From the NCBI GenBank assembly GCA_029216955.1, contig JANAVB010012195.1, positions 509,048 to 573,047 on the forward strand: DNA of 64,000 nt, written 5' to 3'. How positions within the stretch are numbered: the first letter of the stretch is position 1; each line of letters begins with the position of its first letter. Shown here piece by piece: positions 24,301-36,204 of this stretch. Origin of the DNA: Iris pallida (taxonomy: Eukaryota > Streptophyta > Magnoliopsida > Asparagales > Iridaceae). Below the pieces are notes generated by a model that saw only the letters and a list, made by a program, of their open reading frames with translations, was not told where the DNA came from and did not search any database. Both the position numbers and the translations under genes were made by a program.

Positions 24301-25998
24301 ACCGACCACAAGAGTCTGAAGTATGTTTTCACCCAGAAGGATCTTAACATGCGTCAGAGAAGGTGGCTGGAGCTTCTTGTGGATTATGATGTCAACCTGC
24401 AGTATCATCCTGGAAAGGCCAACGTCGTAGCAGATGCATTGAGCAGGGGAGCAGGAGTTTATTTCCTAACAGCGCAACCAGAGCTGTTAGCAGATCTTCA
24501 GAAGATGGGTGTAGAAGTTGTTCTCCCTTCCAGTGTGGCATTGATGGCCAGTATGCAAGTTCAGTCCACTATAGTCGAGAGGATCCGGATGGCACAGTCG
24601 GCAGATTCCAAGCTTCAGCGACTCAGAGCAGAGTGCGAGGCAGGTCAAAGACCAGAGCTATGCATTTATGAGGACGGTACACTTCGACATGGGAAGCGTC
24701 TTTGTGTACCCAGTGGAGATATCAGGCAGGAGATTATGTCAGAGGCGCACAGTTCTCAGTATTCCATCCATTCTGGCAGTACGAAGATGTACCGAGATAT
24801 CCGTCAGCACTTCTGGTGGAATGGCATGAAGCGGGAGATAGCTCGGTTTGTCTCTCGGTGTTTGGTTTGTCAACAAGTCAAGACTGAACATCAGAGACCG
24901 GTTGGACTTCTTCAGCCCTTGCCGATTCCAGAATGGAAGTGGGAGCATGTGACCATGGATTTCGTGACTGGATTACCTAGATCCCCAGCTGGTAGAGATG
25001 CTATCTGGGTTATTGTTGATCGGCTCACGAAGGTGGCTCACTTTCTTCCATTCAGAGTTGGTCAATCGACGGCTCAGCTAGCGGAGATGTACCTCAGGCA
25101 GATTATCAGGTTGCACGGTGTGCCAGTTAGTATCACCTCGGACTGAGATTCTAGATTTACGTCACACTTTTGGCGTAGCCTGCAAGAGAGTTTGGGGACT
25201 CGCCTCCAGTTCAGTTCAGCTTATCACCCGCAGACAGATGGTCAGTCGGAGCGCACGATCCAGACTCTTGAAGATATGTTGAGATCATGCACACTTGACT
25301 TCGGTGGTTCATGGGAAGATCACTTGCATCTGGTGGAGTTCTCATACAACAACAGTTTCCAGGCCAGTATCCAGATGGCACCGTTCGAGGCACTGTATGG
25401 TAGGAAGTGCAGATCCCCGCTAGCTTGGGATGATGTTGGAGAGAGACAGATGCTCGGTCCGGAAATGATCGCTCAGACAGTCGAAGTGGTCAGGAGAGTC
25501 AGAGATCATCTTCGAGTTGCCCAAGATCGTCAGCGCCGTTGGGCCGATTCTCATCGGCGTCCTCTCGAGTTTTCGGTCGGCGATCATGTATTCCTGAGGA
25601 TTTCGCCTAACCGTGGCGTCATTCGTTTCGGTGTCCGGGGAAAGCTTAGTCCTAGGTATATAGGACCGTTTGACATTCTGGAGCGAGTAGGAGATGTATC
25701 CTATCGTCTCGCTCTTCCGCCGTCGCTAAGCGAGGTGCATGACGTGTTCCATGTATCCCAATTACGACGGTATATCCCGGACCCGAGCCACATCCTGGAT
25801 CATTCGGAATTGGTTGTTGGTACCAACCTTTCGTATGAGGAGAGGCCCGTGTCTATATTGGACCGGAGAGAGAAGATCCTCAAGAACAAGACTATCAAGT
25901 TAGTCCGAGTTGCTTGGGGTCATCACTCTTTGGGGGAGTCAACGTGGGAGCGTGAGGATGATATCCGATCGCGATATCCCGACTTGTTTGACTCGTGA
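21358..25998 (+). pseudogene. gag-pol: Element B gag-pol polyprotein, one frame with four premature stops
   Basis: Continuous frame encoding gag, two zinc knuckles ([28 protein letters not shown]), protease (FDSGASHS ~22738), reverse transcriptase (FLDDIL ~23671), RNase H (YCDAS ~24112, TDHKS ~24298), integrase (H-H-C-C zinc region ending CLVC ~24858, TMDFVTG, ITSD, QSERT) and the [11 protein letters not shown] chromodomain-like tail. Stops: TAA 23398-23400, TAA 23854-23856, TAG 24154-24156, TGA 25144-25146. Element A has TCA, CAG, CAA and CGA at these codons. The last three stops fit C-to-T changes; the first needs a transversion. The true start is unclear: the frame is open upstream of 21358 without an obvious ATG, and the ATG at 21329 is out of frame. 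Confidence 0.95.
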
Positions 25999-26143
25999 GG
26001 TATAATGTCTTTCTTATGCCTCATGCCTTCGATTCCTTGCTTGAATGAGTGATTGTCTGCCTAGTTATAGCTTGCACGTGATTAATGTAGCTTGTCATTG
26101 CTCCTCTAGCCTCTTGATTAAATTCCGAGGACGGGATTCTTTT

Positions 26144-26156
26144 AAGGAGGATAGAG
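26144..26156 (+). promoter_or_regulatory. Polypurine tract of element B
   Basis: AAGGAGGATAGAG one base before the 3' LTR, preceded by TTCCGAGGACGGGATTC. Confidence 0.8.
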
Positions 26157-26157
26157 T

Positions 26158-28957
26158 TGTAATGCCTGTGGTTCGTATCACGTATTCTTGGAATACGTGT
26201 ACGTATTTTATTCTTGTATTGCATGATTTCCTTGCTTAATTCCTTCTTGGCTTGGCTTGGTTATTTCCTTGGGTTGGTTCGGCTTGGCTCAGTTTTCTTT
26301 GGTTCAATATGAACCAATATGAACCCCTACCTACCACCACCATTGTATTTATTAATCTATTCTCTCTATTCTCTCTCTTCATTACTCATCTTCTTCTTCC
26401 CCATTACTTCCTTACCTACCAGAGAGAGAGAGAGAGAGAGCTCTAGGCAAGTGCAACTTGCTTCATGGAGGAACTCTGATTTTATTCCTCCATTCTCTTC
26501 TTTACTACATTATAAAACACTTTAGTACTTAGCTTTTCTAATTTCCATGGCTAGATTCTTGTAGATCTAAGTTTGCATTATTTTTGGATTTCCTGGGTTT
26601 TGATCTACTAAATCTTGTTATTTTCGAGTTTTGATGGTTCCATGTTGTAGAGAATTTCGTTCTACCCCATTTTGACCTATGGAAGTTCGGATTTGGGCTT
26701 CAGATGATGGAGTTGTGGAACTTAAGAACTTGGCTCTCATGGTGTTCTTCCTCTCAGAAATTTGGAGAAGATGAACTGTGCTTAGACTTGACTTGACCGC
26801 ATGACAATTCATGCGGTAAGTAATTCGGCCGCATGAGACTCTCAGCCGCATAGGCTGGATCTCACTTCCTGGCCGCATGGGCTCATTCTTCTGAACCGCA
26901 TGCGCCCATCTCCTTGAGCCGTATGAATTCTAGCACTTACAGACCGCATAAGCCCTGATCCTCGAGCCGCATGAGAACCCCTAGACCCTGGCCGCATGGA
27001 CTTCTTAATCCCAGCCGCATATGCATCCTTTATTTCCTGAGCCGCATGGGCTTCTTCTGAACCGTCTACGCCCACGTTCCCCTGAGCCGCATATGCACCC
27101 TTCGTTCCCTGCCGCATAAGCAGCCATGTTGACCCAGCCGTATGGGCTTCTAAAAGCCGCATGCACCTCCTTCTATACCCAGCCGCATGATACTACACTT
27201 CCCAGCCGCATGGACCTGAACTCCTTCTTAGCCGCATGGGCTTTTCCCTTATCAGCCGCATGCGCCTGATACCATCCAGCCGCATGGGCTGTTCCCTTTC
27301 GAGCCGCATGAGATCCATCCTGGTCGCATATGCTTTAGCCGCATGGCTGTTCTATAGCCCTGTATATTGATATTTTATTAAGATATTTTACGTCCATTTT
27401 ATATCCTTACGCCTTTTGTCATGAACTTGAAAATCATGGATTTTATTTAATATGTTTAATGAAACCTGAGCATGACACGATAGTGACCCGTAGTGATGCA
27501 CTCTTGACAAGAAAACCTGACATGACATGATAGTGGCCCGTCGTGGCGCACTCCTGACAAGAACACTTGACATGATAAACCTGACATGATTATCCTGAAT
27601 AGCTGTTGCGACGGCTACTTGACATGACATAACCTGTATAATTACCTGGACACCGTGGACGATTGTGCTTGTACAAATAAACCAGTCCTGTCTTGCATCA
27701 TGTCTAGGGAGGGAGCTCCTGAGTACCACGGTCAGGAGTACCTATTGAAATGGACTAAGGTTAATAACTAGATTAACACATTAGTCATGAAGAGATTTCC
27801 CAGCTACAGGCAATCCCGTTACCTGGGCGTGCCTGGGATCTGTAGCCTGCCGTCGAGTAGGGAACATTTCCAGCACACTGTTATGTGTTGCACCTTTCAA
27901 GCTACTTAAGGGTACATGCATTTCCTGGACGGTGTACCCACCTGAATTTAACCCTAATCTTTCGACCTGGGTAACCTGGATGGTCTGCAGGGCTTGTGGC
28001 TGTGGAATAATCTCACTGCATCTTGCTAGTAACTAGGCCTGTGATAACCCTAGTTAGTTAAAGTATCAAGCCGTAGGTCTTGATTGGCCGTGAAATGATT
28101 GGATGGAGTTTAACCAGTCTAGTCTTGTCCTGATCATGCTCCAGATTGCTATATGACCAGAATGCTTGTATTTATTTTACTGATAAATGGTGAGAATTCT
28201 AAGCTCTGTTCAGACGAAGGGTTACAACCCCGGTCCTTGTTTGGTTTACGGGTTGTAACCTGGTTATCTGAAGAGTTCCATGGTTATCTCGTCGTATATC
28301 ATCCTGATGTATTTTCTTTATTTCCAGTTCTTACTTTATTTATATCTGTGCTGATTGCTGGTTTTAGTTCCTAAGTGAAGCTTCCTTTGTGGCACTTGCT
28401 CTTTCTGGGATCTGACCCAGCTGGTTTTGTATGGCCAGATTTCGGAACAGCTCCAGAGGATCTACCGACCTTCCAGCCAGATGGTGACCACTAGACGGAA
28501 CCCTGGCAACGAGTGGGTTTATTTTTGATCTCCCACTTATTGTAAAAATATTCTTTTGAGGCGTTTAGCCGACGAGCACCTGTTTAGCTCGATTGTATTT
28601 ACTTACTGTCTGCCTACGGGCTGTAACATGATTGACAGATCCTAGGGTTGATCATGTATGACTAAACTCTTGCTAGTCCTCACATTTTGTAACGACTAGC
28701 TTCATGATCAGCTGAATATGTAATATTTGGGACGCCTTATTATTGTATATTTAATGATCATACATCTTGTAACATTTACTTACTTGCTTGTGATTGAGAC
28801 ACTAGGCTTGTTCATAACCATAGGAGACTGTTGGCTTGTAGTAAACCCTCATGTATCTAGACAGCCGTGACCGTATAGCGAGATAGAATTCATTTCAATA
28901 TACGTAGCTGGCTATGTCTACCCCCGCTCTCCAGTATTCTGGTTCTGGGGCGTGACA
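26158..28957 (+). repeat. Element B 3' LTR (2800 bp)
   Basis: Same structure as 18356-21150, including the GCCGCATG minisatellite (about 26799-27350), the leader palindrome (26447-26461) and the 11-bp stem-loop (28220-28260). The AG repeat before the palindrome is slightly longer than in the 5' LTR. Confidence 0.95.
26799..27350 (+). repeat. GCCGCATG minisatellite in B 3' LTR
   Basis: Copy of 18992-19545. Several GCCGCATG units differ by single transitions. Confidence 0.9.
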
Positions 28958-29301
28958 CATTTAGCCGACGAGCACCTGTTAGCTCGATGCATATTTACTT
29001 ACTGTCTGCCTACGGGCTGTAACATGATTAACAAATCCTAGGGTTGATCATGTATGACTGAACTCTTGCTAGTCTTGACATTTTGTACGACTAGCTTCAT
29101 GATCATCTATATGCAATGTATGGGACGCCTTGCTATTATATATTTGGTGTTCTGACATCTTGTAACTATTATTGCTTGCTTGAGATTGAGATAATAGGCT
29201 TGTTCATGACCATAGGAGACTGTTGGCTTGTAATTAAACCCTCATATATCTAGACAGCCGTAACCGTATAGCGAGGTGGATTCCATTTCAATATACATTT
29301 C
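28958..29301 (+). repeat. Element A 3' LTR, second part (truncated)
   Basis: Begins with the second CATTT copy, then AGCCGACGAGCACC, matching element B's LTR from about 20757. It tracks B's LTR as far as TTTCAATATAC and then stops, about 55 bp short of the expected GGGGCGTGACA end. Element C's LTR sequence starts there. Confidence 0.8.
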
Positions 29302-30745
29302 TGTGGAGAATTCGTGTGCAAATCGGACACGTACCGCACACACGACACTGTGCACTGGCCTCGTGCGGCTGCCCTGCTGCTCGGGTGCCATTGCGGACAC
29401 GACATGGCGACTCAGGTCACCAAATTTTGTGGACACGTTGCCCTAGTGACTGACACAACACTTATAAATTTTCACGGGTTTTCGATGTGTGTGCACGAAG
29501 AAATTTGACCTGCACTGATTTTGTACAGTGCTGTGCATACTAGTTTCGACCCACTGATACGCTGTTCGACACGACACCACAGTCCACGTGGACATATATC
29601 AGGCACCTAGACACCTAACTCTATACCTGGCGAACCCCTAGACACGACCACGAGACTCTAGGACACTTGTGTCGTGTCCTATACATGTTTGAACGCGTGC
29701 ACGAGGTTGCTGATACTGAGTTTCTCTGATGCTATGGTTTCTTCGTTTGGACACTTCGTGTCCTAATTTTTGGACACTTTTAGACTCCTTTGGACACGTA
29801 CTTATAAGGAGAACACCTAGACCACACTGAATTTGGGTTTTAAATGGGGTTTTCGATTGGTTTCGAATGAACATGTCTATGGTTTGATTTCATTCCAGTT
29901 TTGACAGTTTCGAGTGAGGAATTCAAATGTGTTAACTCATTTTGATTGTTTAGGGTGTGCTGTTGGATCACAATTACACGACTGAGAATAACCTACCATA
30001 CTAGGGTCATACTAGCAAGGGATTTTGGTTTTCGAACTTATTTTTGGGTTGATAACTGAACTGTTTTTTAATACTCTTAAAACTGAGACTGATATTGTTA
30101 TGTGGTTACTGATTTGGTTAAGTAGGTTCTTGGATGCCTAATTAGATGATTTTTAATGATAGTGTAACTGTGTGTATATGTAACATGAGATTGTTTGGGT
30201 TGTTTTCGAGTTTGGCAGTAGTATTGTGATTTCGAGATGTTGTTTGAATTCGAAATCAGGTTTCTCCCAATGTTCTAATATGAACTGTCACTTGAAATTT
30301 CAAAAACCTGAGATCAGTGAGGTGGTGTTACTTCTCAGTTATTTTTTTCTTTTTTTTGATGATTCATTTAGTTCAGGTTGATTGGATTATAGATGAATTG
30401 AGTTGAATTTTGCATTTTGGGATATCGAAATTGGTATGGGGACTTCATGTAAACTGTTATTGATACACTGTTAAAACAGTTTACCTTCATGACAATTCCT
30501 GATTTCTTGAGATTGATTTCATTTCAAAACTGTTTTAAATGGTGTTTTAGTTCATCATATTTGATTCCTACATAGGTAATAGTTATTGCTAGGCTAGGTT
30601 TTCATGTTAGAATAGGATTGCACTTAAGAATATGGTTTTTCGAATATGGGGTGATAGGTTAATATGGACTGAAACTTTCATTCCTGTTTAGAAACTGATT
30701 TTGAATGTTAGCCATGTTTAATCCATTACCTTGTGTTAGTATCAC
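29302..30745 (+). repeat. Element C 5' LTR, part 1 (start missing)
   Basis: Nearly identical to 40505-41956. It begins inside the LTR at TTTCTGTGGAGAATTCG and runs until solo LTR I. No open frame in it looks like a real protein. Ends with ATCAC, the target duplication of I. Confidence 0.88.
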
Positions 30746-31388
30746 TGTCACGCCCCAGTACCGAAATACGGAGACGGACTAGGCCAGCTACTCCATATGC
30801 GGTACGTAACGTCATACGGCGATCGTGGCTGTCGAGAGACTAGGGGGTACATGCTACAATCAAGTCTCCTATGGCCCCACAGAGTTCTATGTCTCAATCA
30901 ATCAAGTCACATCAGCAATTAAATGAACATTAAAGATAAAGCAGTAAGGCGTCCCCGACGCTTCATCAAAATGGTCATGAGAGACTAGCTTTATAATTTA
31001 GCTATCTCAGAGAGTCAGAAGTACAAAATTATACACAGCTGCAGTCTGTTTAATTACAATTATGTACTGACACCAAAATATCGAGTAATCCGGCTAACAG
31101 GTGCCGGTGGCTAAACGCCGCAAAAGTATAAGCAGGAGTGGTGGAGAAGAAACCCACTCGAGTCCCCGAACCACCATGCTCCTAGTGTGCACCATGGATG
31201 TCAGGGAGAAAGATCGTGTCCTCCGGCTCTGCTACGAGATCTGGCCAAACAAAACCAGCGGGGTCAGCCCCGAATAGCAAGTACCCGCCAAAGGGGCACA
31301 AGAGTTAATATTAAAAACCCAGATAATAGAATGATTGATAATTGTAATACTTATGCTATTATTATAGGGTAGCGCAACATCCTCGAAC

Positions 31389-31435
31389 CCATATGGCACC
31401 CTTACAACCAAACAAGGACAAAAGGTGCCGTATGG
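31389..31435 (-). promoter_or_regulatory. Stem-loop in solo LTR I with substituted stem
   Basis: CCATATGGCACC pairs with GGTGCCGTATGG (11 of 12 positions). On the minus strand the loop carries GTCCTTGTTTGG, exactly as in A, B, D and E, but the stem sequence is different. Pairing is kept while bases change. Confidence 0.55.
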
Positions 31436-32477
31436 AGTCGGGACGTGTCGTATTCTATAACTTTCACATAAGTCAAAAGGTATAAACATTAAAATCTCCT
31501 GATCGTGACTTCGGTCGATAGCCTATCGCAGCACAATAACCAATCCAACAATCAAACAAGAATATGGGTTGGATCATGTACCATGATAGACCATGTTCCT
31601 TAGTCATTCACAGAAGTAGCACTTCACAAACAGAATAAGTCTTCCGTTCATAACTTCGGTCCACAGCCTATCATAGAACGATAACCAACCCAACAATCAA
31701 ACAAGAACATGGGTTAGATCACGTACCATGACAGTCCGCTTTCCTCAGTTATTCGCGGAAGGTAATAGGATACAAGCAAGTCGTTTTCACGGCCAGTCAA
31801 GTCTACGCATTTCTAGTGGGACGAGGTTATCCTCGCGTCATGTTATTAGAAAATCCTCAGATCGTATCTTTCCAGCAAGGCTAGCCCACCCAGGGGTTCG
31901 CGTAGACAGGTGTTATTGAGCACAGGTCCCTCGTAAGGCCACCTTGCCAAAACATATATTATATAGCAGGAATTAATCGGATACAGTCATCCACTCGTTG
32001 CAGATGACACAGTATCCGTGGAGACCAGCTGGCGCGTCAAGACAATATCTCAAGGCGGCTGGTGTAACACGATCTCGGGATTCTGCCCTCCCCATGCATC
32101 TAGTATATTTAGTTGCCTAATTTAACCCTAGGTGAAATCTTGGACTCACATGCTGTGGCCTGCATGATTATCCTCCTAAAGTCGTACTTTAGTACGAGTA
32201 CCCCAAAGAGGATCCATGTCAATCAGTATGTCAACATGTGCTACCCTCCTTAGTGTAATGCATCATTGCAAATACGTCACGTGGAGTTACGAGTCATTTG
32301 TCGAGCATGAACAGGAACTGGGACATTCAGGTACATGTATCAGGTAGGAACTCTTTGTTCTCCGGGTCACATTAGTGCTCATATCATGCTCGGGACAAAA
32401 GGCGTAAGGATATAAAATGGTCATATAATATCTGATAAAATATCAAAAGCGTACGCACAAAAGCACGCACGCTCAAG

Positions 32478-32960
32478 GGGTGAAAAGTCACACAGGCTCA
32501 CTCAAGGCAGCGTGCGTGAAAAGTCACGCAGGCTCACTCAAGGCAGCGTGCGTGAAAAGTCACGCAGGCTCACTCAAGGCAGCGTGCGTGAAAAGTCACG
32601 CAGGCTCAAGGGGAGAGCTGCATGAAAAGTCACGCAGACTCACTCAAGGCAGCATGCGTGAAAAGTCACGCAGGCTCGAGGGGGGAGCTGTGTGAAAAGT
32701 CACGCAGGCTCAAGGAGAGAGCTGCGTGAAAAGTCACGCAGGCTCAAGGAGAGAGCTGCGTGAAAAGTCACGCAGGCTCAAGGAGAGAGCTGCATGAAAA
32801 GTCACGCAGACTCACTCAAGGCAGCGTGCGTGAAAAGTCACGCAGGCTCAAGGGGAGAGCTGCGTGAAAAGTCACGCAGACTCAAGGGGAGAGTTGCGTG
32901 AAAAGTCACGCAGACTCGAGGGGGGAGCTGCGTGAAAAGTCACGCAGGCTCAAGAGGAGA
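32478..32960 (-). repeat. Minisatellite of GCGTGAAAAGTCACGCAGGCTC units in solo LTR I
   Basis: Eleven or more units in two interleaved forms, one spaced by ACTCAAGGCAGCGT and one by AAGGGGAGAGCT. Each unit holds the inverted repeat GCGTGA-AAAG-TCACGC, so each could form a 6-bp hairpin. Equivalent in position to the arrays of A, B and E. Confidence 0.9.
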
Positions 32961-33368
32961 CACGCTTCCAACAGGAAGCGTTCTCAAGGCTGCGTTCAGT
33001 GTGCGTAAGCTAAGCAGCTCGGCACACTGCTCACTGTCTTCTCCAAACAGCAAGAACACCATGGTTGAACCTCAAAGCTTCAAAACATCATAACTTGGCC
33101 ATCCGAACTCCAAATCCAGATTTCTAAAGTTCCAACTTGGGTGAAACTGAATGCTCTTCCACATGGAAGCATCAAAAACCCATAAAATCCAACTAAAGTA
33201 GATCAAACCATGCAAAATCCGAAAATGATTAAAACTTAGATCTACAAAAATCAAAGCTTCAAAATGGAAATTTCTAAGTTCTAAACTAGTATAGATTGAG
33301 AAGAAGAACATGTTTTAGCAAATAGTTTTATAAGAAATCATTGACAAAATTATGGATCCATCTCTTGA

Positions 33369-33384
33369 GCAAGTTGGTACTTGC
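33369..33384 (-). promoter_or_regulatory. Conserved leader stem-loop in solo LTR I
   Basis: GCAAGTTGGTACTTGC, perfect 6-bp stem. It lies about 57 bp downstream of the TATA motif on the minus strand. Confidence 0.5.
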
Positions 33385-33703
33385 CTTGGTGGAGAAAATA
33401 AATGAGAGAAAGTAAATGAGAGGAGAGAGAATGAAATGAGTTATATATAAAGATCTTGGACCCATGGGTTCATGATGAACCAAAGGGTCCAAGATGAACC
33501 ATTGGTGAACCAAGAATAGGTTACCCAAATGAGCCAAAACTGTAGGCCCAAATGCAGAAAATAAATTAGAAAATAATATTTTGTCGAATATTTTTGGAAA
33601 ATGCATGAAGAAATACTGCATAATAAATATCGTATAAATTCAAGATAAATATAATTTATCGGTTTACGTATTAAAATACGTATTCCAGGATTGGGGAGTG
33701 ACA

Positions 33704-35939
33704 ATCACTGTTAACTGAAACCACATGGATACACACATTGCACACACTCTTGTATTGACACACCCTCTATTGATTCTCTTTCACTCTATACACACACATT
33801 ATTGTATTACACTGTTTCTAACACACAACTTCCCCTAACTCCCAAACTGTCACAGACACTCACACACACAAAACTTCTTACATGTACACTCACATACCCC
33901 CTTCCAAACTCTCAACACACACATGGCTCTCACACTTGGCCATGTATCCCACACATATGGTAGTTGTAACACACATACACATCCAACCTACATATTGTAT
34001 TACATGTATCACACTCATGTAGTTCACACACATGCCACTATGTTAACACTACACACACATGTATTCCTCTCCCTTTTAACCCATGCATATATTTACATAT
34101 GTATATGTATATACATATATATATATCTATATATGTGAGATATATTATCATGTAGCCTATAGATGTATATGTGATTAACTATATTAATTAGATATATAAT
34201 TAATGTGTGTTTAGCCTATGTACAGGGCACATAGCCTATGGCTCATTGCATATGTATATGGCATGAATGCCAGTGAACATGTGTTGTTGGCTTGTATAGC
34301 CTAGATGGTGTGTGTGCTTGCTAGAATAAGCTGGTTAGGCCTAGTGAGACTTGTTTGGCTTAGTCTTGACCTAGTTGACTTAGTTTGACTAGTCTAGTTT
34401 GACTGGAGTTGACCAAAAGTCAACATTTAGTCTGGATGTGACCAATTGAACTAGTTTGACTAGAGTATTGACTTGGGTTGACCCAGAGTTGACCAAGTTT
34501 GACTTGGACCTAGCTTGACCTAGACAGTTGACCAGGTTTGACTTAGAGTTGACTTTGACCTAGATTGGCCTAAAAATTATGTAGATTGTATCATAAAAAT
34601 CATTTGTCTTATTTTAAACACATTATAACCTGTACTGCTCTATTTAGGACATTGTGACTCCGGTGCAGACATCTGACATTATACTACTCTTTTCAGAGTA
34701 TCAGGCGAGTACATTCTCTGATAGTTCTCTCATTTAATTGTCAATTACTGTACTTCAGTTATAGTTAGTTTTATGTGATTCTCTGTTACAACACGTATGA
34801 ATATTTTTGGATTCATGTATGCGACACACATACCATACTTATCTGGCCTCTATTACTGGAATCACTGGAATCATTCCAGAATCTATTTCTGGAATCATCA
34901 TATTTTGGCTGGACTCATCTCGATTCTCGTGTCGAATTCTGGATTCATTTGTATTGCGGGGCGGGGAAATATTGAGTAAGACATGTAGACATACCCCAAA
35001 TCTGGAATCTCCTAACTGGAATCTACTGGAAGCATAGCCATCTCTCGCCTGATCAACGAGAGATGTGCCTGATTACCTACAGCCGTTTACATGTCGATCT
35101 CAGTATTTTAAAACACACTATTAGAGTATAGCTAGTCTCACCTGGATTCTTGATCACTACCTAGAATCATCTTGTACTGGATTCATCTTGTATTAGATTC
35201 ATCTCGTACTGGACTTATAGTAGTTTCACACTTGTTTTGTATTTGTTGTCTGGACTTATTATGTTACTTCAGTTCAGCTAAATTTATTTTACAGTCTTCA
35301 TTGCCATCATTCTTCTCTTGTTTTAGTTACCTTACTTTCCTTGTATCTTACTGCTTCTCTATACTACCACCTAAATATAAACTGCCACATTCATCAATAA
35401 AACTGTTTATAACTGCTTTATAGTTCTCTGTCATTACTTGGGTTTTCTTGATGAGTTGTACTCATTCTTGTCCTGACTGGACCTGTTGTAAATTTTACAG
35501 ATGATTGCCCTGAGGACACGTGCCCTACATATTATGGATCAGGAGATGGCTTAGCTACCTATGGTCCCAACACTCAGGAGTGATCGGGATTTAGCTAGTT
35601 GTCATGTTTCAGCTTTCATGTTTTAGAACTGAAGTTGTATATAAGTTGAGATTTGTAGTTGAGATTGTCTGAGATTATATTATTAGTTGTTGGTTTTATT
35701 CTGTTATTAGTCTTACTTTTAATCTTCTGTGCTATCATATCGTGCTTAGACTGTGATTGAGACTACATTATATCTATACTTGTCCTCCGTTCGGAGTTGA
35801 GATATTGACAAGTACATTATATAATTGCGTGATTGGTTGGTTAGATAGTGACCTAGAACAGCGTTCTACCGCCGACACTGTGACGTAGGCTGGGCGTTGT
35901 TACGTGCTCGTACCCTCACAGTGGGTGCGGGTCGTGACA
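33704..35939 (+). repeat. Element C 5' LTR, part 2
   Basis: Continues part 1 after the second ATCAC and matches 41952-44181. It contains CACACA-rich and TATATG-rich stretches, a W-box array (34365-34560), a possible splice acceptor TTTTACAG at 35493-35500, and the terminal block CCGCCGACACTGTGACGTAGG before GGTCGTGACA, which X shares. Confidence 0.9.
34365..34560 (+). promoter_or_regulatory. W-box (TTGACY) array in C 5' LTR
   Basis: About fifteen TTGAC motifs, each followed by C or T, plus one reverse GTCAA, in about 195 bp. Spacing is irregular, with CTAG and AGTTTGAC phrases recurring. This density is far above chance. TTGACY is the WRKY core site; use as an enhancer or intron element is inferred. 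Confidence 0.5.
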
Positions 35940-35948
35940 CATTTTTAG

Positions 35949-35966
35949 TGGTGGCTCATGCAGGTC
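35949..35966 (+). promoter_or_regulatory. Primer-binding site of element C
   Basis: TGGTGGCTCATGCAGGTC, 9 nt after the LTR end; one base different from B. tRNA-Ile(AAU)-like, as for B and X. Confidence 0.65.
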
Positions 35967-36204
35967 GAGAGTCGCATTAGCGCGATATCATGGTAGTACG
36001 GCGACTTAGTTGTACTTCCGCGAGCCTGCGATAGGATTGAGGGATAGGCTTTAACGGAGAGGCGCTCAATCACAGTTAGGAAAAATTTTGTTTCAATTCA
36101 TACCATCTATGCATCTTGCTGATTGTCTTCCTTGAAATTAAATGTCCTCCCTTGATTTATCGCTTCTATCTCAGTATTGATTTTTGTTTGATCTGTGTCT
36201 CCAA

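Larger units (their letters stand above)
18356..28957 (+). mobile_element. Element B: young, nearly complete Ty3/gypsy (Tekay/Del-like chromovirus)
   Basis: Two LTRs of about 2.8 kb, a primer-binding site, one gag-pol frame and a polypurine tract, flanked by a perfect 5-bp duplication CATTT (18351-18355 and 28958-28962). It sits inside the 3' LTR of element A. I count roughly 30 differences between the LTRs by eye, about 1 percent and mostly transitions, so the insertion is recent. Gag-pol has no frameshift that I can find, only four in-frame stops. It is the only element here with almost the full set of proteins, and relatives of it are the likely source of pol for C and X. Confidence 0.95.
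661..29301 (+). mobile_element. Element A: old, 5'-truncated Ty3/gypsy (Tekay/Del-like chromovirus) split by elements X and B
   Basis: The A segments are 661-1521 (gag start), 12157-16094 (end of gag, pol and polypurine tract), 16095-18355 and 28958-29301 (3' LTR). Removing X (1522-12156) and B (18356-28957) joins them collinearly with element B. The 5' LTR and primer site are missing: similarity to B starts at about 661-672 after unrelated AT-rich DNA. The 3' LTR is also cut short at about 29301, losing roughly the last 55 bp compared with B. Gag carries a frameshift, and pol has at least four premature stops, so A cannot produce its own proteins. It is the oldest layer of the nest on the left side. 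Confidence 0.85.
30746..33703 (-). repeat. Solo LTR I (2958 bp) of an A/B-related family, inside C 5' LTR
   Basis: Bounded by a perfect 5-bp duplication ATCAC (30741-30745, 33704-33708). The other C LTR has the uninterrupted site. Read on the minus strand it begins TGTCACTCCCC and ends TTTCGGTACTGGGGCGTGACA-like sequence, as in A and B. It has a TATA motif (33441-33450), the leader palindrome (33369-33384), a minisatellite (32478-32960) and a stem-loop (31389-31435). A lone LTR with target duplication implies unequal recombination between its two original LTRs. Confidence 0.92.

Noticed and set aside
32478..32960. GTGAAAAGTCACGC repeats as a CRISPR or satellite centromere array
   Set aside because: Short local minisatellite inside a solo LTR with target duplication.
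30746..33703. Complete retrotransposon in C's 5' LTR
   Set aside because: One LTR unit only, with TG/CA ends and a single target duplication; no internal domain, so a solo LTR.
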